From positions 1 to 64,000 of the forward strand of contig DATEHZ010000076.1 in assembly GCA_035279385.1 (NCBI GenBank): 64,000 bases of DNA, read 5' to 3'. The notes below the pieces were generated by a model. The model was not told the DNA's origin, made no database searches, and saw nothing but the letters and a program-made list of their open reading frames with translations. Made by a program: the position numbers and the translations under genes. This document shows positions 8,568 through 16,661 of the stretch, piece by piece. Source of the stretch: DATGJX01 sp035279385 (GTDB lineage: Bacteria; Vulcanimicrobiota; Vulcanimicrobiia; Vulcanimicrobiales; Vulcanimicrobiaceae). Each line of letters starts with the position of its first letter. Position 1 is the first letter of the stretch.

Positions 8568-9355
8568 CGCCGCACGAGACGATGCTCGACGACGTTGCCG
8601 TCTACGCGCTCGGCTCGCTGCCGGCGCAAGACGCGCAGCGCGTTCGCGCGCATTTGGACAGCTGTACGGAGTGCCGCGAGGAATACGAACATCTGCGCCC
8701 GGCCGTCGACGCGGTCGCTTATTCGGCCGAATCCTGTCCCGACGAGATTCGCGGCACCGTCGTTGCAAGTCCGCTGCTCAAGGCGCGCATTATGCAGCAG
8801 GTGCGCCGTGAAGCGACCGCTCCGCCGAAGTCCAACATCGGCGAAATGCGCGCCGTGCGTCCCATCGTCTGGCCCGCGTACGCCGTCGCGGCGGCGTGTC
8901 TGGTCGTGGCGCTCGTGACCGGCATCTTCAATATTTCGCTGGGCGAACAGGTGCGCCAGAAGAATGCGGACCTGGCGCAAACGCAGACGCGCAGCAAAAT
9001 GCTCGCGCGCGAAGTCGCGCGCTCGCGCACGACGCTCGCCGATCTCGTGGCGCCGGATTCTCAGCGGTTCGGTGTGGACCACGGACAAGTGGTGCGCCAT
9101 GGCAAGCGGTTGTATTTGGCGATGGAGGCATTGCCGCCGCCGCCGAAGGGTAAGGTATACCAGGCCTGGACGCTGCCCCCCGGTGCGACGCGCATGTCAC
9201 CGTCGGTGACGTTCGTGCCGGACGCGAGCGGCGTCGCAGTCGTGCCCGTTCCGGTCGATGCCGCGAATGTCGCCGCTGTGGCGGTCAGCATCGAACCGGA
9301 CGGCGGCAGCAAACAACCAACCAGTACACCGACATTCGTACTCAAACTGAACTGA
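8564..9355 (+). CDS. RskA-type transmembrane anti-sigma factor, copy 1
   Basis: 263 residues. The N-terminal cytoplasmic zinc-binding anti-sigma domain has the HxxxCxxC motif (HLDSCTEC, about residues 27-34). One transmembrane helix (about 105-128, IVWPAYAVAAACLVVALVTG) leads to a short coiled segment and a C-terminal RskA domain (about 160-263, GKVYQAWTLPPG, SPSVTFVP, VAVSIEPDGGS) expected on the outer face of the membrane. It should hold the adjacent sigma factor inactive until a signal triggers proteolysis. It is clearly paralogous to the gene at 21896-22582. Coupled by ATGA to the sigma gene and by TGATG to the acetyltransferase. Confidence 0.9.
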   Translation: MTPHETMLDDVAVYALGSLPAQDAQRVRAHLDSCTECREEYEHLRPAVDAVAYSAESCPDEIRGTVVASPLLKARIMQQVRREATAPPKSNIGEMRAVRPIVWPAYAVAAACLVVALVTGIFNISLGEQVRQKNADLAQTQTRSKMLAREVARSRTTLADLVAPDSQRFGVDHGQVVRHGKRLYLAMEALPPPPKGKVYQAWTLPPGATRMSPSVTFVPDASGVAVVPVPVDAANVAAVAVSIEPDGGSKQPTSTPTFVLKLN

Positions 9356-10182
9356 TGCAATCCGGAGTGCAGCGCCTCGTGCGTGCGCACGAGCGCGCGG
9401 CACTCGCGTATCTCGCGCAAGCGCCTTACGACAACGTCTTTCTCGCGTGGCTCATCGCGAGCGATCGTTCTATGGTCACGCGTTCGTCGCTCTACGTGTA
9501 TCTCGACGGCCGCCACACCGTACGCGGCGTAGCCTTTTTCGGGCGCCAAGTCGTCATCGCATCGGACGGTAACGAGATCACCGACGCATTTGCGGAGGTC
9601 GCGCCGAGTTACCGCTTCGAGCGCATGATCGTCGGCCCGCGCCCGGTCGTCGAACGCTATTGGCAAGGCGTGCGCGGCTGGCACACTCCGCCGCGCCGCA
9701 TCCGCGAGAGCCAGCCGGTGCTAGCCGTCGATCGGAGCACGCTGGTGCGGCATCCCGGTGCGGTAACCGTCCGGCGCGCGTATCCCGGCGAATGGGAGAT
9801 CGTCGCCCAAAATTCCGCGAAGATGATCGAACACGAATTGGAATACGATCCGCGCAGCGTGAGCGCGGAGTTCAACGCCAACGTGCGCATGATGATCGAC
9901 CGCGGCCTGTGGTGGGTCGGCGAGAGCGGCGGCGAACTCTGCTTCATCTGCAACGCCGGTCCGCGCAGCGACTACACGCTGCAGTTGCAGGGTATTTGGA
10001 CCCCGGAGCATTTGCGAGGGCGCGGACTCGCGACGCTCGCGCTGAGCGGCGTCTGCGGCGAGTTGCTCGCGGAGACGGCGACCTTGAGTTTGTACGTCAA
10101 TGGATTCAACGCGCCGGCGCTGCGGCTGTACGATCGCATCGGATTCAAGGCGGTCGGCGAGTTCGCTACGTACCTGTTTTAA
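9355..10182 (+). CDS. GNAT-family N-acetyltransferase with DUF4081-like N-terminal domain
   Basis: 275 residues. The C-terminal half carries a GNAT core: the acetyl-CoA loop region PEHLRGRGLATLALSGVCGEL (about 225-245) and SLYVNGFNAPALRLYDRIGFKAVGEFATYLF at the end. The N-terminal half (about 1-130) resembles the DUF4081 domain that often precedes GNAT in actinobacterial and related proteins. ATG 9355 overlaps the anti-sigma stop (TGATG), so it is the third gene of the sigma operon and probably co-regulated with it. The acceptor is unknown. It converges with the histidine kinase, overlapping it by 17 bases. Confidence 0.82.
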   Translation: MQSGVQRLVRAHERAALAYLAQAPYDNVFLAWLIASDRSMVTRSSLYVYLDGRHTVRGVAFFGRQVVIASDGNEITDAFAEVAPSYRFERMIVGPRPVVERYWQGVRGWHTPPRRIRESQPVLAVDRSTLVRHPGAVTVRRAYPGEWEIVAQNSAKMIEHELEYDPRSVSAEFNANVRMMIDRGLWWVGESGGELCFICNAGPRSDYTLQLQGIWTPEHLRGRGLATLALSGVCGELLAETATLSLYVNGFNAPALRLYDRIGFKAVGEFATYLF

Positions 10183-11554
10183 CGGCGCGCGGCGGCGCCG
10201 GCGCGGTAAATGCCGTCACTGCGCGCTGAAAACGCAGGGACACCGTCGTGCCCTTGCCGACCACACTGTCGACGCGAATGCTGCCGTTGTGTGCTTCCAT
10301 GATCTGCTTGACGATGAAGAGACCCACGCCGCTGCCGCGCTTGCTCCACTGCATGTTCTCCGCGCGCCAGAACTCTTCGAAGATGTGCGGCAAGTCCTCA
10401 TCCGAAATGCCGGCGCCGTGGTCCGCGATCCGGATGCAGATCTTGTCGTGCTCTTGTCCGATGTGCACGTCGACGGGACGCTCGGAGTATTTGACCGCAT
10501 TCCCGATGATGTTGTCCATCACGCGCGTGATGTACGAACGATCGGCGTCGATAAACGCCGTCGGGACGTCGTTGTAGACGTGAAACTCGCGCTGCGCTCC
10601 GTAGCGCTGCACGACGGTATCGACGATCTCCGTGATGTCGAAGGCGCTTCGCTGCAGCATGAGGCGGCGCTCTTGCGCGCGGGCCAGAAGAATGGCATTG
10701 TCCGCCATTTCCGCCAACGTGTAGCCCGAACTGCGCACCGACGCAAGCAGTTCCGGATCTCCGCGGCGATGCGGAAAGTCTTCCAACAAGTGCGCGGCGC
10801 CGATGATCACGGCGAGTTGCGACTTGAAGTCGTGCGCCAGCATCGCCAGCAGACGCGAGCGCCAGTCGCTCAGACGCTCGACCGCTTCGCGTTCCTCGAC
10901 GAGCGAGACGACCAGTTCCATTTCGCGGCGCATCGCCCGGCGCTCGAACAAGATCGTGAACGTTCCCACGATGCCGATCCAGGCGACGGCGAGCAAGCCG
11001 GAGATGACCATGACCTCGAACATGCGACGCGATGCGGCGTTCGTATAAGCGGCCGCCATGGTATGGACGCTTTCCGAGTCGATGCGCATCATATCGAAGA
11101 TGTCGTTTCCGGTTTCCTCAATCTTCAGCGCGTTCGCCGGCAGCCTATCGGCAAGCAGTTTCGATGCGACTTTCGTGTGCCACCTATTGTGCAGACGCGC
11201 AAAGTCGTTCAGTTGCGGCAGCACGTCGTAGAGTCCGGCGCGCCGGAATTCACCGGGGAGCGCGGCAAGCAGCGCGTTCATGCGCGGATGTGCGGCGTGA
11301 TACGGTTCCAAGAATGCCGCCTTATGCGTCTCGACGTAGCCGCGCACGCCGGTCTCTTCGTCCAGCGCGTAGCGCAGAGCGCGCGAGAGTCCCAGACGCG
11401 CGTTATCCACGGTGATGATGCGATCGCTGAGTTGCCGCACCTGGAAGGTCGCCCACAAACTGATCAGCGGCAGCGCAACGACAATCACCAGCAATGCGAC
11501 GATCGATCCTCGCACACCGCGGAGTTGTTGCAGCGCGAACGCAGCTTTGTTCAT
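10166..11554 (-). CDS. Membrane sensor histidine kinase (orphan)
   Basis: 462 residues. Two transmembrane segments (about 15-38 and 178-203) flank a periplasmic helical sensor region of CHASE3 type (about 40-175, including EETGVRGYVETHK). Then follow a coiled coil, the HisKA domain with phosphoacceptor His241 (MLAHDFKSQ) and a HATPase domain with the N box (DNIIGNAVKYS), G1 (DHGAGI), F (FEEFWRAE) and G2 (GSGVGLFIVKQ). No response regulator is adjacent on either side, so its partner is elsewhere. The ATG overlaps the stop of a possible 27-codon leader ORF. Confidence 0.9.
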   Translation of the reverse strand: MNKAAFALQQLRGVRGSIVALLVIVVALPLISLWATFQVRQLSDRIITVDNARLGLSRALRYALDEETGVRGYVETHKAAFLEPYHAAHPRMNALLAALPGEFRRAGLYDVLPQLNDFARLHNRWHTKVASKLLADRLPANALKIEETGNDIFDMMRIDSESVHTMAAAYTNAASRRMFEVMVISGLLAVAWIGIVGTFTILFERRAMRREMELVVSLVEEREAVERLSDWRSRLLAMLAHDFKSQLAVIIGAAHLLEDFPHRRGDPELLASVRSSGYTLAEMADNAILLARAQERRLMLQRSAFDITEIVDTVVQRYGAQREFHVYNDVPTAFIDADRSYITRVMDNIIGNAVKYSERPVDVHIGQEHDKICIRIADHGAGISDEDLPHIFEEFWRAENMQWSKRGSGVGLFIVKQIMEAHNGSIRVDSVVGKGTTVSLRFQRAVTAFTAPAPPRAVKTGT

Positions 11555-11637
11555 TACTTCCTATTTCGGAACATGCGAACACGACCACTGCGTAACAGGG
11601 TCGCAAAAAACGCGCTCTTCAAAAAGCTGCGCGGCAC
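11554..11637 (-). CDS. Candidate 27-residue leader peptide upstream of the histidine kinase
   Basis: A short frame begins at GTG 11635-11637, preceded four bases upstream by a strong AGGAGG-type ribosome binding site. It encodes a basic, partly hydrophobic peptide (begins MPRSFLKSAFFATLL, ends MFRNRK) and its TAA overlaps the kinase ATG as TAATG. The good binding site and stop/start overlap suggest real translation that feeds the kinase. There is no homology evidence, and chance remains likely at this length. Confidence 0.3.
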   Translation of the reverse strand: MPRSFLKSAFFATLLRSGRVRMFRNRK

Positions 11638-11649
11638 CTTCCCTCCTGT

Positions 11650-11676
11650 TTCCCGAGCATAAGAGTGACTCGGGAA
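11650..11676. repeat. Perfect 8-bp inverted repeat in the histidine kinase upstream region
   Basis: TTCCCGAG (11650-11657) and CTCGGGAA (11669-11676) are exact complements with an 11-base spacer. It lies about 95 bases upstream of the kinase ATG and just before the ribosome binding site of the possible leader peptide. It could be a regulator operator or an mRNA hairpin; which cannot be told here. Confidence 0.4.
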
Positions 11677-11778
11677 GGTTCCGTAAACGACGCATGTGCT
11701 TTACGTGAAGTCTAGATTATCGCCCTACCGAGTTTACTAATGGTAGAGCATCGTACGCGAAGAGTCACCAATGCTAAA

Positions 11779-11805
11779 CGGCCCATCGCATTACACGATG
11801 AGCCG
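11779..11805 (-). terminator. Probable hairpin terminator downstream of the S41 protease gene
   Basis: CGGCCCATCG (11779-11788) pairs with CGATGAGCCG (11796-11805) at nine of ten positions with a seven-base loop. It lies about 27 bases beyond the protease stop. On the minus strand the stem is followed only by a short TTT, so it would be a weak intrinsic terminator. Confidence 0.4.
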
Positions 11806-11831
11806 TCTGGACTATACAGACGCCTGCTTGC

Positions 11832-13376
11832 TCAGCTCGCTAGGAGTTCCGCCAGCGCACGCAGGGATGCCTGCGACTGCGACTGTGCCGTCGGCAGCAG
11901 CACGTCGACACTGATTCCGTACCCGTCGACGGAGCGCTCGTCACCGTACGCGTCGGTGCGGCTGAGCGCGATTCGGAACGGCACGCGCGAGTGCGGTAGC
12001 ACGAAATAGCCGGGCTGCGTGAAGCCCATGACGCCGAACGTGCTCGTCCCGGCGATGACCGTGTCGGGCAATCCCGCCAGCACGTACGTCATGAATTCGC
12101 AGTCGCTGCCGCAGCCGCCGTCCACGAGCGCCACGACGCGCGTCTGATCGGCATCGTGCGAATGCACGCTGAAGTGATGATCGCGCATGCTGCGATCGCT
12201 GCTCTTCACCTGCGGCTGCACGCTGCAATCCGGCGTCGAGGAGCTTTTGAGCGTATCGACGATCTGCTGGAGCAGCTGCTGCAGCCCCGGCGAGACCGGC
12301 GGCTTGAGATTGCCGGCCAGTTGCTGCTGCAGACCGAACCCGAGCGCGGTGGTAAAGCACGACGACGTTCCGGACTGCGACATATTCGAGGCAATCTCGA
12401 CCGCGCTCTCCGCAAACCAATTCGTAAGAATGTCCGAGGGCGCGTTCCCGCCGTCGTTGCCGCGCAGATCGAAGATCACGAGCTTTTCCTTGCCCAGATC
12501 GGTCGCCTTGGAGAGCGCGGCGCGCAGTGCTTCATTGTTTGCATCGGTGAACGTGGGCACACGCAGATAGGCAATGCCGTCGCCGAGCATCGTATAGACC
12601 GGCGTTTGCGAAGGCGCCGGTGTTTGCGCTGCCGGCATGAGCGCAATATCGCGGCCGCCGCAACGCAGCGAGCTTGCCGTTCCGAGTCGCTTCGGATAAC
12701 TCACGTACCACGCCGGCGCGAGCTGCGCGCCGTTCCAAGCCTGCACGGCGTGCGGCTGCCGGCCGGGATCGTGCGGCGATAGCGTTTCCAATCGCCCACT
12801 GGTGAAGCGGAGCTGCGAGCACGCGCCTTGCGGATCGCTCGCAAGCGTCGCACTCGCGGAACCGCTGCCGAATTCCATGACGCCGGGAACGCCGGAGTGA
12901 TTGTCGAGCTGCACGTCTTCCAGACGCCCCCACGGGGCGAACGCATCGCGCAGCGAGAGTTTCTTGCTTCCGCTTCGCGTAAGTTGCGCGTCCCAGCCGC
13001 GAAACATCGCATTCCAGTTCCAGCCGCGGGACGCGGCCGGCTGGTACCCCGCGTACGCTTTTTCAAGCAGCAGCTTGAGCAGCGGCAGATCTTGCCGAAG
13101 CGCCGCGGCGTCGACCGGAACGTCCTTCTTCTCGCGCAGCGCGTTGAAGAACGTGCTGTACCACGCGAACGGCACGACGAACGAGCGGTTCGAATACGGC
13201 GCTGCATACGGGTGCTCGAGGACGATGCCGCCCGGCGGCAATTTCACGCCGAGCGACCTCCAGCGGGCGTTTTCCGCGTCGATCTGCGCTTGGGGCACGC
13301 GCACGGAGGCGGACGGCGCCGCCGCCAGAACGGCGAGCAGGCCTAAAGCCAGGATGATAAAGCGCAGACTCTTCAT
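11832..13376 (-). CDS. Secreted S41-family (C-terminal processing-like) protease
   Basis: 514 residues from ATG 13374-13376. The frame is open further upstream, but this start gives a proper signal peptide (MKSLRFIILALGLLAVLAAAP). The C-terminal half has the S41 peptidase core: a beta segment ending in IAYLRVPTFTD, then FDLRGNDGG (as in tail-specific proteases), and VDGGCGSDCEFMTYVLAG around the expected nucleophilic Ser. No PDZ domain is evident between the N-terminal region and the core, unlike classical CtpA. Expected to act outside the cytoplasmic membrane. Divergent from ada across 74 bases. The substrate is unknown. Confidence 0.83.
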   Translation of the reverse strand: MKSLRFIILALGLLAVLAAAPSASVRVPQAQIDAENARWRSLGVKLPPGGIVLEHPYAAPYSNRSFVVPFAWYSTFFNALREKKDVPVDAAALRQDLPLLKLLLEKAYAGYQPAASRGWNWNAMFRGWDAQLTRSGSKKLSLRDAFAPWGRLEDVQLDNHSGVPGVMEFGSGSASATLASDPQGACSQLRFTSGRLETLSPHDPGRQPHAVQAWNGAQLAPAWYVSYPKRLGTASSLRCGGRDIALMPAAQTPAPSQTPVYTMLGDGIAYLRVPTFTDANNEALRAALSKATDLGKEKLVIFDLRGNDGGNAPSDILTNWFAESAVEIASNMSQSGTSSCFTTALGFGLQQQLAGNLKPPVSPGLQQLLQQIVDTLKSSSTPDCSVQPQVKSSDRSMRDHHFSVHSHDADQTRVVALVDGGCGSDCEFMTYVLAGLPDTVIAGTSTFGVMGFTQPGYFVLPHSRVPFRIALSRTDAYGDERSVDGYGISVDVLLPTAQSQSQASLRALAELLAS

Positions 13377-13450
13377 GCGCCGCCATTCGCCGCGCATTCG
13401 AGCGCAACTTTCCGATGGCCGGCGCCGATTGAACGGGCTAGGCTGAAGGC

Positions 13451-14518
13451 ATGCTGAACGATGATTTTTGCTGGAAAGCGGTACAGGAACGCGACGCATC
13501 GCAAGACGGCCGCTTTTATTTCGGCGTGCTGACCACGGGCGTATACTGCCGCCCGTCGTGTCCCGCACGCGGACCGCTGCGCCGCAACGTGCGTTTCTTC
13601 GAATCGCCGCAAGAGGCGCAGGCTTGCGGTCTACGGCCGTGCAAACGCTGCCGCCCGCTGGAGACGCGCGACGCGCTTGCGGCGCGCATGGAAGAGATCT
13701 GCCGCTACATCGAAACGCACAGCCAGGAGCCGCTCTCACTGCAGGCGCTCGCGCAGCGCGCGTGCATGAGCCGCTTTCACTTTCAGCGCACGTTCAAGGC
13801 GGTGATCGGCGTTACGCCCAAGCAGTATCACGATGCGCATCGCGTGCGGCATTTGAAGACGCACCTCAAATCGTCTTCCGGCGTGACCGCTGCCGTGTAT
13901 GACGCCGGCTACGGTTCGTCGAGCCGCGTCTACGAGCGCGCCGACACGCGTCTGGGCATGACGCCCAAAGACTACCGCGCGGCGGGCAAAGGCGTGAACA
14001 TCACGTACGTGTCGTTTGAAACGCCGCTCGGATTGCTGATGGCCGGCGCAACCGATCGCGGTCTCTGCTTCGTGCAGTTCGGAGAGACGCCCGCCCAGCT
14101 GGAAGCGCTGCTGCGTGCGGAGTACCCGAACGCCGCGTTCGAACCGATGCGCGAACCGCACGATCCGCGGTTCACCGCGTGGGTCGATGCGCTGTGCCGG
14201 CATCTGCGCGGCGAGCAGCCGCATCTGGATCTGCCGTCCGACATTCGGGCAACCGCATTCCAATTACGCGTGTGGAACTATCTGCAAAGCATTCCGTACG
14301 GCGAGGTCCGGTCGTATACCGAAGTCGCCGAAGGGATCGGACAGCCGACCGCTGCGCGAGCCGTGGCGCGCGCGTGCGCGAGCAACGTCCTTGCACTGGT
14401 GATCCCGTGCCATCGCGTAATTCGCGGGACGGGCGATCTGGCCGGTTATCGGTGGGGGTTGCCGCGTAAGCGCGCGCTCATCGATCGCGAGCGTCAACTC
14501 AGCGCTTCGAACCGGTAG
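13451..14518 (+). CDS. ada: Ada: bifunctional methylated-DNA repair protein and transcriptional activator
   Basis: 355 residues. The N-terminal zinc/methyl-acceptor domain has the four cysteines Cys33, Cys37, Cys64 and Cys67 (VYCRPSC and CKRC), with Cys33 as the expected methylphosphotriester acceptor. An AraC-type helix-turn-helix domain (about 80-180, LALRACMSRFHFQRTFK-like) and a C-terminal O6-alkylguanine methyltransferase follow, with the active-site PCHRV motif (Cys320). It repairs alkylated DNA and, once methylated, activates adaptive-response genes. Its stop overlaps galM by 25 bases in convergent orientation. Confidence 0.94.
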   Translation: MLNDDFCWKAVQERDASQDGRFYFGVLTTGVYCRPSCPARGPLRRNVRFFESPQEAQACGLRPCKRCRPLETRDALAARMEEICRYIETHSQEPLSLQALAQRACMSRFHFQRTFKAVIGVTPKQYHDAHRVRHLKTHLKSSSGVTAAVYDAGYGSSSRVYERADTRLGMTPKDYRAAGKGVNITYVSFETPLGLLMAGATDRGLCFVQFGETPAQLEALLRAEYPNAAFEPMREPHDPRFTAWVDALCRHLRGEQPHLDLPSDIRATAFQLRVWNYLQSIPYGEVRSYTEVAEGIGQPTAARAVARACASNVLALVIPCHRVIRGTGDLAGYRWGLPRKRALIDRERQLSASNR

Positions 14519-15366
14519 ATCGTCGTCGCCGCGAACGGCCGGTCGGGGCGCAGCTCCGTGCTCGGAAAGTTCGAATGATGCGGCGAATCGGCGAAATGCT
14601 GCGTTTCGAGCGCCACCGCGCCGGGCTTTCCGGTATACAGCTGTAAGCCCGGCTGCGTTGTTTCCACGATGATTCGCCGCCCGGCCCGAGTATCGCGCAA
14701 TTCCGCAACGCGCCGCAGTTCGCCGTTCCAGCCGTCTATCGCGAAACACACGTCGTATTTTTCCGAACCGATCGGCCGCATCGCGCGAAAATCGCGGCTC
14801 GTCCCGTCGACGGGTGCGATTTCACCGGTTGGAATCAATTCGGCGTCGAGCGGCGTGTACGACGATCCGTGGATCTGCAATTCGTGATTTCCGATCTCGC
14901 CCTCACCGTTCAAATTGAAATAGACGTGGTTGGTAAGGTTGATCACGGTCGGCGCGTCCGCGGTTGCGGTGTAGTCGATGCGCAGCGCGCCGTCGTCTCC
15001 CCACGTGTAGCGGACGCGGCACTCGACCGCGCCGGGAAACCCCTGATCGCCGTCCGGGCTGCGCAGAACCAACGCTTCGCCTTCCCGGCTCCAGTCGCGC
15101 TTCGACCAGCCGTCGGGACCGCCGTGCAGCGTATTGCGTCCTTCGTTCGCGGGCAGCGCGTACGTTTGTCCGTCAAGCTGGAACTCGGCACCCGCGATGC
15201 GATTCGCATAGCGGCCGATAGTTTTGCCCGCACTCCCGCCCGCCGGCACGGTCACTTCGCCAGGATTGCCGCGTGCATCCGGAACGATCGCGGACGTGAT
15301 GGCCGCGCCAAGCGTATTGAGCGTCACACGTCCGCGGTGCGCGTTGTGGAGTACGAAGTCCGCCAT
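14494..15366 (-). CDS. galM: Aldose 1-epimerase (mutarotase)
   Basis: 290 residues, somewhat shorter than the usual 330-350. Hallmarks are NRIAGAEF, LHGGPDGWSKRDW (substrate-binding His), NLTNHVYFNL (catalytic His) and the C-terminal ALETQHFADSPHHSNFPSTEL holding the catalytic Glu. It interconverts alpha and beta anomers of aldoses, normally in the cytoplasm; no signal peptide is visible. The ATG (15364-15366) directly abuts the stop of the frameshifted DUF4331 gene with no gap, so it appears to be the last gene of the NicO-NiCoT-DUF4331-TPR operon, an unexpected partner. Confidence 0.88.
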   Translation of the reverse strand: MADFVLHNAHRGRVTLNTLGAAITSAIVPDARGNPGEVTVPAGGSAGKTIGRYANRIAGAEFQLDGQTYALPANEGRNTLHGGPDGWSKRDWSREGEALVLRSPDGDQGFPGAVECRVRYTWGDDGALRIDYTATADAPTVINLTNHVYFNLNGEGEIGNHELQIHGSSYTPLDAELIPTGEIAPVDGTSRDFRAMRPIGSEKYDVCFAIDGWNGELRRVAELRDTRAGRRIIVETTQPGLQLYTGKPGAVALETQHFADSPHHSNFPSTELRPDRPFAATTIYRFEALS

Positions 15367-16645
15367 TTACAGCGCATTACCCAAGTACGGGAAGGTCTTC
15401 GTCACCCCGCGATCCGGCGGCTGCACGTTATCGCTCGTGAGACACGGCGTGTCTTGCCCGTCCGGGGGTGCCAGCCCGACTTTTTCGCCCAACGTTCCGA
15501 AAATGACACCCAGCGAAAGATCGATAACCGGACTGCTGGGATCGCGCCCACCGAACTGACGATACGGATCGCCCAGCGATTTTTTGATTCCGCCGATGGG
15601 AAATTCCGGCACGGCACGCACGACGCCGACCGGTAAGCCGCTTTTCCCGTTGGTTTCCACACCGAGATAACGCGCGGGTCCCTTCGCGGCTAGATTGGCT
15701 TCGATTTCATCGGGAATCAGCACGCCTTCGACCGCTTTGGCAAGACGCATCGATCGGTGAGCAGCGCTCGGTGAGGTCATGAATGCGATAATGTCGGCCG
15801 GCAGCAGCGGATCGGCCCACGGTGCGCTTTTGTTGGTGGTATCGTGCCGTTCGAAGGCTTCAAAGGCTTCTTTCACCGCCGGACGCGCCAGCCGCTCGAC
15901 CTGCATCCACGAGCCGTTCTGCTGTTCGGACGTCGTCGCGTACACGCGGACCAGACCCATTTTGCCGTTGCGATCGGCGAGCATTCGCCGCGGCAGTTCC
16001 ACGATCAGCGAGAGCACGTCGTAATCCCGCAGAAAGTCGACGCCGGGCTTACGAAAACACCGAGCCGACGCCTGCGGAACGGCGCTCGCGAACGGCGGAT
16101 GGTACTTGTAGTTGCGATCCGGCACGATCTAAAAACTGCGCGAGATCGAAATAGAACGGATCCTGGCGCGCTCCCGCAAAAGCCAGCACCCCGTCGCGCA
16201 ACCGAGCCTTGGAGTTCAGACGGAATGATTGCGGCGTACCTTGCCACCGCGAGCGCACGCCCGGCGCGGCAGGCCGTGCCGGCCCATACATCTCGATCTG
16301 CTGCGCTCTTCCGTTTCCGACTGCCCGGAATTGGACGACTTTATCTTCTTTGTAGCCGTTTCCGGTAGCGATTTTGAATTGATACATCACGCCGGGATCG
16401 AACGCGGCTTCCGCGCTCTGGCCCGCCGGAATCAAGGGATGAACGTCCATCGCAAGCGCGACGTTGTTCGGATCGGCCGCCGGAAAGACGAATACGTCGG
16501 TGATATCGGCGCCCGGACGGTCGACCGTGAGCGGAGAATCCTGATGGTCCGACGTGCGCGCCGGGCGCACGACATAGAGCGTGCATGCAATTGCGATAAG
16601 CACGAGCACCGCGAACGGCACGAGTACTCGGAGTGGGGTTTTCAC
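15367..16645 (-). pseudogene. Fused (one-gene) DUF4331 protein interrupted by a frameshift
   Basis: The first frame starts at GTG 16643-16645, preceded by AAAGGAG seven bases upstream, and encodes a signal-anchor, then SDHQDSP, ADITDVFVFPA and FYFDLAQFL, the DUF4331 N-terminal half. It then shifts: the rest (PDRNYKY, LSLIVELPRRM, RLARPAVKEAFEAF, YLGVETN, VIDLSLGVIFG, TFPYLG) continues in another frame from about 16125 to the TAA at 15367. The break lies at 16126-16127. Intact paralogues read FLKILPDR here, and restoring two bases gives FLDIVPDR, so a 2-base deletion is likely. The joined product would be about 425 residues. In the paralogous loci the same protein is split into two genes at the TT(H/S)/QVERL junction. 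Sequencing error cannot be excluded. Confidence 0.8.
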
Positions 16646-16661
16646 AGGTGTGCTCCTTTGG

